Part shown: piece by piece, positions 60,660 to 64,000 of the stretch | Layout: every line of letters starts with the position of its first letter | Numbering within the stretch: the first letter of the stretch is position 1 | DNA from: a virus | Virus record (IMG/VR): IMGVR_UViG_3300020166_000020 | Coordinates: 1-64,000 of that record | Strand: one strand, 5' to 3' | DNA length: 64,000 nt | The notes under the pieces: generated by a model | What the model was told of the DNA's origin: nothing | The model's database searches: none | Seen by the model: only the letters and a program-made list of their open reading frames with translations | Position numbers and translations under genes: made by a program

Positions 60660-62189
60660 ATGGCAGACAAAAATTTACCAGGACGAGCGCGAGTAATTTA
60701 TCAAAGCGAGGCATTATATGCCGGAACAGTTGACGCAACAGGACACCACTTCGCAGACGGCAACGTAGGCAAAGCAACTGACGTGGCTGGCGTAGACAAA
60801 ACAGGCATTCAACAACTTCGAAGAGTACAAAGCGCAAACTATAGTTTCAGTATTAATCGTCAAGACGTAAATCAATTTGGTCAGCTTGCTCGAGTAGACT
60901 CAGTCTCGATAGAGCCTCCCACAGTAACTCTCGATTTTTCATATTACTTAACAAACGGAATAAATGAAAGATTGCTAGGAATGAATGTTAGCGGAAAACA
61001 AAGCGCACTTTCAAGCGAAATTATGGATGGAGTTGTTTGTGGAGAAAGCGTTAACGCTGCAGGAAAAAACTTTTTTATATTAACAACCTGCGAAGGAAAA
61101 GATGCGGTCGGTGCAGACACAACAAGTTCAGACAATAAAAGTGTTATAGCGCTTGGAAACGGTTTTGTTTCAAACTATTCAATAGAAGCTGCAGTAGGCG
61201 GAATGCCAACTGCGAATGTTACAGTTGACGGTTTAAACTTAAAAAGTTATACAGGATGCAAAGATCTTGAAATTCCAGCAGTTAATACTAATTATGGAAC
61301 ACCAATTACAGACGTTAAATTTAGTATTCCTCCTGCAGTTAGTGGCGTTTTAAATGACAGCGCTACAGACACAGATCAAGAATCAGAAGGTTGGTCTTGC
61401 TTGCGCCCTGGAGATATAACACTATCTCTTGGAACAGATGGACGAGCTGCAGAATTCGAGCTTCTTCCAGGCGAAGATCCTCGAGCAAGCGACTACGGAA
61501 ATACAGTTAAGGGAAAATATATCAATGCATACCCAAGTTACGAAGCTAACACAACTTACGGTTTAGGCGATATTATTCAGAACACAGGGGTGAACGCAGA
61601 TGGCCCACATCTTTACAAATCGTTAACAGCCTCAAACACAGCAGTACCCACAGGACAAGACGGTAATTGGGATTTAGCGGAAAATCAAAAATTTGACGAT
61701 GGCACTTCGGTTTCAGTGCAAGATGACCCGAAAAAAGACTACTCTGTTGCAGGGTCAGCACACATTCAAAGCTTTAGTATCGATGTTCCTCTTTCAAGAT
61801 CTGTATTGAACAGATTAGGATCTCCATATGGATACAGCAGAGTGGTAGATTATCCAGTAAACATTTCAATTTCAGTAAATGCAATACTAGCAGACCTCAA
61901 AAAAGGCGACGTAGCAGAGCTGTTATGGAACACTGAAGAGCACGATCTAGTATTTACAATGCGTGAGCCAGCTCAAATGGGAAATGGCCCAGTAGCAATG
62001 CAATATGTTGTAAAGGGAGCTCTTCTCGAAGGAGAGTCGTTCAGTTCAAGCATTGGAGATAATAAATCTGTAGACTTAACCTTTACTGCTCAAGTTGGAG
62101 CTCCAGAAGATAAAGCAAGAGGTTTATTTATACTAGGATCTAGAAACGCTTTAGACGTTGAAAACCTACCTGGATGGTATTCTGGATAA
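60660..62189 (+). CDS. Major tail tube protein with inserted carbohydrate-binding-like module
   Basis: At 509 residues this is large for a tail tube protein. The fold core is in the first ~270 residues and the last ~140: LRRVQSANYSFSINRQDVNQFGQLARVDSVSIEPPTVTLDFSYYLTNGINERLLGM, ALGNGFVSNYSIEAAVGGMPTANVTVDGLNL, and HIQSFSIDVPLSRSVLNRLGSPYGYSRVV. Residues ~287-340 form an insert, YEANTTYGLGDIIQNTG, with LYKSLTASNTAVP and NWDLAEN, resembling the chitin-binding type-3 pattern (Y-x-x-G-D-x-V...W-x-L). It follows the terminator-type gene and precedes a bidirectional terminator. The paralogue at 62240-63367 lacks the insert. Confidence 0.8.
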   Translation: MADKNLPGRARVIYQSEALYAGTVDATGHHFADGNVGKATDVAGVDKTGIQQLRRVQSANYSFSINRQDVNQFGQLARVDSVSIEPPTVTLDFSYYLTNGINERLLGMNVSGKQSALSSEIMDGVVCGESVNAAGKNFFILTTCEGKDAVGADTTSSDNKSVIALGNGFVSNYSIEAAVGGMPTANVTVDGLNLKSYTGCKDLEIPAVNTNYGTPITDVKFSIPPAVSGVLNDSATDTDQESEGWSCLRPGDITLSLGTDGRAAEFELLPGEDPRASDYGNTVKGKYINAYPSYEANTTYGLGDIIQNTGVNADGPHLYKSLTASNTAVPTGQDGNWDLAENQKFDDGTSVSVQDDPKKDYSVAGSAHIQSFSIDVPLSRSVLNRLGSPYGYSRVVDYPVNISISVNAILADLKKGDVAELLWNTEEHDLVFTMREPAQMGNGPVAMQYVVKGALLEGESFSSSIGDNKSVDLTFTAQVGAPEDKARGLFILGSRNALDVENLPGWYSG

Positions 62190-62211
62190 GATACTATTAA
62201 TTATCTTTAAT

Positions 62212-62241
62212 AAAAACCCGCCTTTATTCGGCGGGTTTTTT
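62212..62241. terminator. Bidirectional intrinsic terminator
   Basis: AAAAACCCGCC (62212-62222), a seven-base loop and GGCGGGTTTTT (62230-62240) make an 11-bp stem with T runs on both strands. It lies between the convergent tail tube gene (stop at 62189) and the minus-strand paralogue (stop codon at 62240). It is the only clearly strong terminator in the window. Confidence 0.93.
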
Positions 62242-63367
62242 ATTGTCTATATAACTTTAATCCCTTTTTTCTACCTATTCCAAAAGTAAAAAAAGTTCCA
62301 ACAGTCATTTGGCCACCAATTCCAGCTCTGTATGCCTGCTGTTTTAATTGCGCTCCCTCTATTAAAAATGTATTAATCACAGAAGAAACTTCAACCCTGC
62401 CGTCATTTAAATCTCTATCAGTATGCTTGATTTTGATGTCGTATACAGAGCCTTTTGTAAAAAAAGAGTCTATCTGACCTTCATCAAATTCCCGAACAAT
62501 CATTTCTATAGCACACGATCCTATAATTGGAAGTTTTAATTTTCTATCAAAAACATAATTACTACCAAATCCAAAAATATTTTGCCGAGGAATTGGAACA
62601 TCGATAGATACGCTTTGTATTGCTGCGTTTACTTTTTCCAAAGGGACACCTCCGTAATCTCCAGCTTTTTTAGTTATTTCTATCAAAATATCTCCAGGCA
62701 TAATTGCATTGCAGTCTGCAGATACTTGTGGAGAAAACGTTTCAGAAGTTATATTAATTTTTTCTTCTGAAAATTTATTATCAGAGCCTAGCTTTAAAGA
62801 AGGAAAAGAGGGGGGGTTACTGTGCTCATAAATATCGAATTTCATGTTTCCGCAGTCATAAGTAACTGAAGCAGAAGGCAGCTGCCCAACAGAAGCTTCA
62901 TAGTTATAATCGATCAAAAAGGAGTTACCTAAACCTATTACATTATATCCCTCAAAAGAATCTTGATCTTTTATATTGTTTAAATCTATAGAGTCAACCT
63001 CGTTTGCGGCGACAATAACTATATTACTGTCGTTGTGGCCAGGAGCATCTATAAAATTTTTTAAAATTGTTTCGCTAGGGCTCAAATTAAAACCGATAGC
63101 TTCTTCGTTTTGTCCGCTAGAAAAAAGATATGAAATATTACACCGAACATCACCCTGCCTGACAACAGGAGACTCTTCGTCTTTAACAATTAAATTATCA
63201 AAACCAACAGACTTTAAATCTAAAGCGGGATGTGAAAAATCATAATCAACATCCTGAACTCTTATCAAGTTTTTGAAAACAGAACCTGCCTCTTTATAAG
63301 CGGGAGAATCAGATACCATAATTCCAAGCCTTTCGTATGTGATTCTAGTAGGAGAAGGTTTAGCCAT
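62240..63367 (-). CDS. Tail tube paralogue
   Basis: The 375-residue protein parallels the tail tube protein at 60660-62189 along most of its length: LIRVQDVDYDFSHPALDLKSVGFDN..., YLFSSGQNEEAIGF, IGLGNSFLIDYNYEASVGQLPSASVTYD, AAIQSVSIDVPIPRQNIFGFGSNYVFDR and FLIEGAQLKQQAYRAGIG. The inserted carbohydrate-binding-like module is absent. Such second copies can form a specialised ring at one end of the tail (for example at the neck or at the tip). It is transcribed toward its paralogue, on the opposite strand, and is preceded by a GTGTAATC element. Confidence 0.75.
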   Translation of the reverse strand: MAKPSPTRITYERLGIMVSDSPAYKEAGSVFKNLIRVQDVDYDFSHPALDLKSVGFDNLIVKDEESPVVRQGDVRCNISYLFSSGQNEEAIGFNLSPSETILKNFIDAPGHNDSNIVIVAANEVDSIDLNNIKDQDSFEGYNVIGLGNSFLIDYNYEASVGQLPSASVTYDCGNMKFDIYEHSNPPSFPSLKLGSDNKFSEEKINITSETFSPQVSADCNAIMPGDILIEITKKAGDYGGVPLEKVNAAIQSVSIDVPIPRQNIFGFGSNYVFDRKLKLPIIGSCAIEMIVREFDEGQIDSFFTKGSVYDIKIKHTDRDLNDGRVEVSSVINTFLIEGAQLKQQAYRAGIGGQMTVGTFFTFGIGRKKGLKLYRQ

Positions 63368-63373
63368 TAAACT

Positions 63374-63382
63374 GATTACACC
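63374..63382 (-). promoter_or_regulatory. Late-type element, minus arm of a divergent pair
   Basis: On the minus strand GGTGTAATC is followed by AGTTTA and the ATG at 63367. It shares a 51-bp gap with the TATAAATA element of the plus-strand gene starting at 63419. Confidence 0.4.
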
Positions 63383-63396
63383 TTTTTATTAATTAA

Positions 63397-63407
63397 GTGT
63401 ATAAATA
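63397..63407 (+). promoter_or_regulatory. Late-type element containing TATAAATA
   Basis: GTGTATAAATA, 11 bases before the ATG at 63419, contains TATAAATA (63400-63407). This is the core of T4 late promoters, recognised there by the sigma factor gp55. It also fits the GTGTA series of this genome. It supports reading the series as promoters, not as ribosome sites. Confidence 0.6.
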
Positions 63408-63418
63408 AAAGACTCGCC

Positions 63419-64000
63419 ATGCCTAATAAAAGAATTTCAGATTTACAAGAAAAAGAAATATTAATTTCTGATTTAACTCTAGAGAGCTTTCCAAGTTCTG
63501 CGCATTTAAACTCGCAAACAGAGCATGACAAAAAAATAGACTTCTTACTGGCTAGACCAAGAGAAAGAAATGAAAAAATATCTTACTCGAATTTAAAAAG
63601 CTCGATATTAGATAATGCAGTATGCTTAACAGGAACTCAATTGATAAGCGGAGAAAAAACTTTTAACTCCAACTGCTCGCTTAATTCGGCTGGCCCAACC
63701 AAAGATCTGTCGATATCAGGAAACTGTTTTTTGGAAAACGCGTTCATTCAAGAACAGCCCTCCGCAGAGTTTTTCAAAATTTCATCAATAAAAGATGAGA
63801 CAGTAGCATTCAAAACTCGGTTAAAAGAAGGGTTCGATGAATTTAAAATAAATTTACCAAAAACATTTGAATCGAATCCAGTAATATGCGCAAACCTTGA
63901 AAGCGAGAATGGAGGAGCAATAAAGCCGTTCATAATTTCAAACGTTACAAGGTACGATTTTTCTTTAAAATTAAGTTCCAAAACTCAAGGTCAAAACTAC
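63419..64000 (+). CDS. Virion structural protein, N-terminal part only (cut by window end)
   Basis: The plus-strand frame starts at ATG 63419 and is open to the last base, giving 194 residues. MPNKRISDLQEKEILISDLTLESFPSSAHLNSQTEHDKKIDFLLARPRERNEKISYSNLKSSI resembles phage fibre/structural N-termini of the 'K-R-I-S-D-L' type, and SGNCFLENAFIQE is a short beta segment. KPFIISNVTRYDFSLKLSSKTQGQNY at the end is like the beta-strand motif that recurs in phage neck and fibre proteins. The gene faces away from the tail tube paralogue. Confidence 0.7.
   Translation, partial: MPNKRISDLQEKEILISDLTLESFPSSAHLNSQTEHDKKIDFLLARPRERNEKISYSNLKSSILDNAVCLTGTQLISGEKTFNSNCSLNSAGPTKDLSISGNCFLENAFIQEQPSAEFFKISSIKDETVAFKTRLKEGFDEFKINLPKTFESNPVICANLESENGGAIKPFIISNVTRYDFSLKLSSKTQGQNY

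Noticed and set aside
1-64000. A diversity-generating retroelement or retron acting on the repeat or fibre genes
   Set aside because: No reverse transcriptase motif and no template/variable repeat pair was seen in the window.
1-64000. Bacterial chromosomal surface-polysaccharide locus
   Set aside because: The density of tail proteins, ssb, dNMP kinase and sigma-like genes, and tight phage-type gene packing on both sides indicate a phage genome; no housekeeping genes are present.

Overview
The window is part of the genome of an AT-rich, lambda-tailed (siphovirus-like) phage, probably a large marine one. The evidence is an almost complete long non-contractile tail module in lambda-like order: tail tube, tail assembly chaperones, a 2402-residue tape measure, then gpM-, gpL-, gpK- and gpI/gpJ-like tip proteins and giant fibre proteins. 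No capsid, portal, terminase, lysis, integrase or DNA polymerase gene is visible, so the genome clearly extends beyond both ends. Both edge genes are cut. I saw no tRNA, rRNA, CRISPR array or insertion sequence.

Layout. (1) 1-850: a cut, minus-strand repeat protein. (2) 934-7762: six minus-strand glycosyltransferase-type genes, including two DUF2827 plus GT34-like pairs. (3) 7793-12437: minus-strand fibre-like structural proteins and an FmdB-like protein. (4) 12437-15311: minus-strand GT4-like enzyme, SSB, a sigma-70-family factor, a dNMP kinase and a small unknown gene. (5) 15312-15483: a divergent control region with two near-consensus sigma-70 promoters and palindromes. (6) 15484-28184: a plus-strand operon of tightly overlapping genes: a small winged-helix-like protein, about a dozen sugar-related enzymes (GT9, GT4, GT2/GT-A, WavE, methyltransferases, HAD-nucleotidyltransferase, GDPD-like), an SSB-like protein and a putative annealing protein. 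(7) 28171-58606: minus-strand tail and fibre genes. (8) 58664-62189: plus-strand neck/tail-completion genes and the tail tube protein, facing a minus-strand tail-tube paralogue (62240-63367) across a bidirectional terminator. (9) 63419-64000: start of another structural protein.

Regulation appears two-tiered. Early-type promoters (TTGACA, 16-17 bp, TATTAT or TATAGT) drive the central divergent regions; at the 15.3-15.5 kb pair the predicted transcription start falls on or beside the AUG. Most structural genes instead carry a different short element, GTGTA(A/T)(A/T)A..., 8-27 bp before the start codon; one copy contains TATAAATA, the T4 late promoter core. The phage's own sigma-like factor is the obvious candidate to read it.

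The most unusual content is the large number of sugar-transfer genes, about twenty including methyltransferases, together with aromatic-rich and carbohydrate-binding-like modules inserted into tail proteins. Together they suggest a phage that builds or decorates a glycan (on its virion, its host surface or its DNA) and whose tail is adapted to bind glycans. Other oddities are a GT9 enzyme split over two overlapping genes, a strong internal ribosome binding site inside the HAD-nucleotidyltransferase fusion, and a nuclease-like domain inside the tape measure. The host is not determined. The aromatic modules resemble, from memory, proteins of marine Verrucomicrobiota, but this is only a hint.
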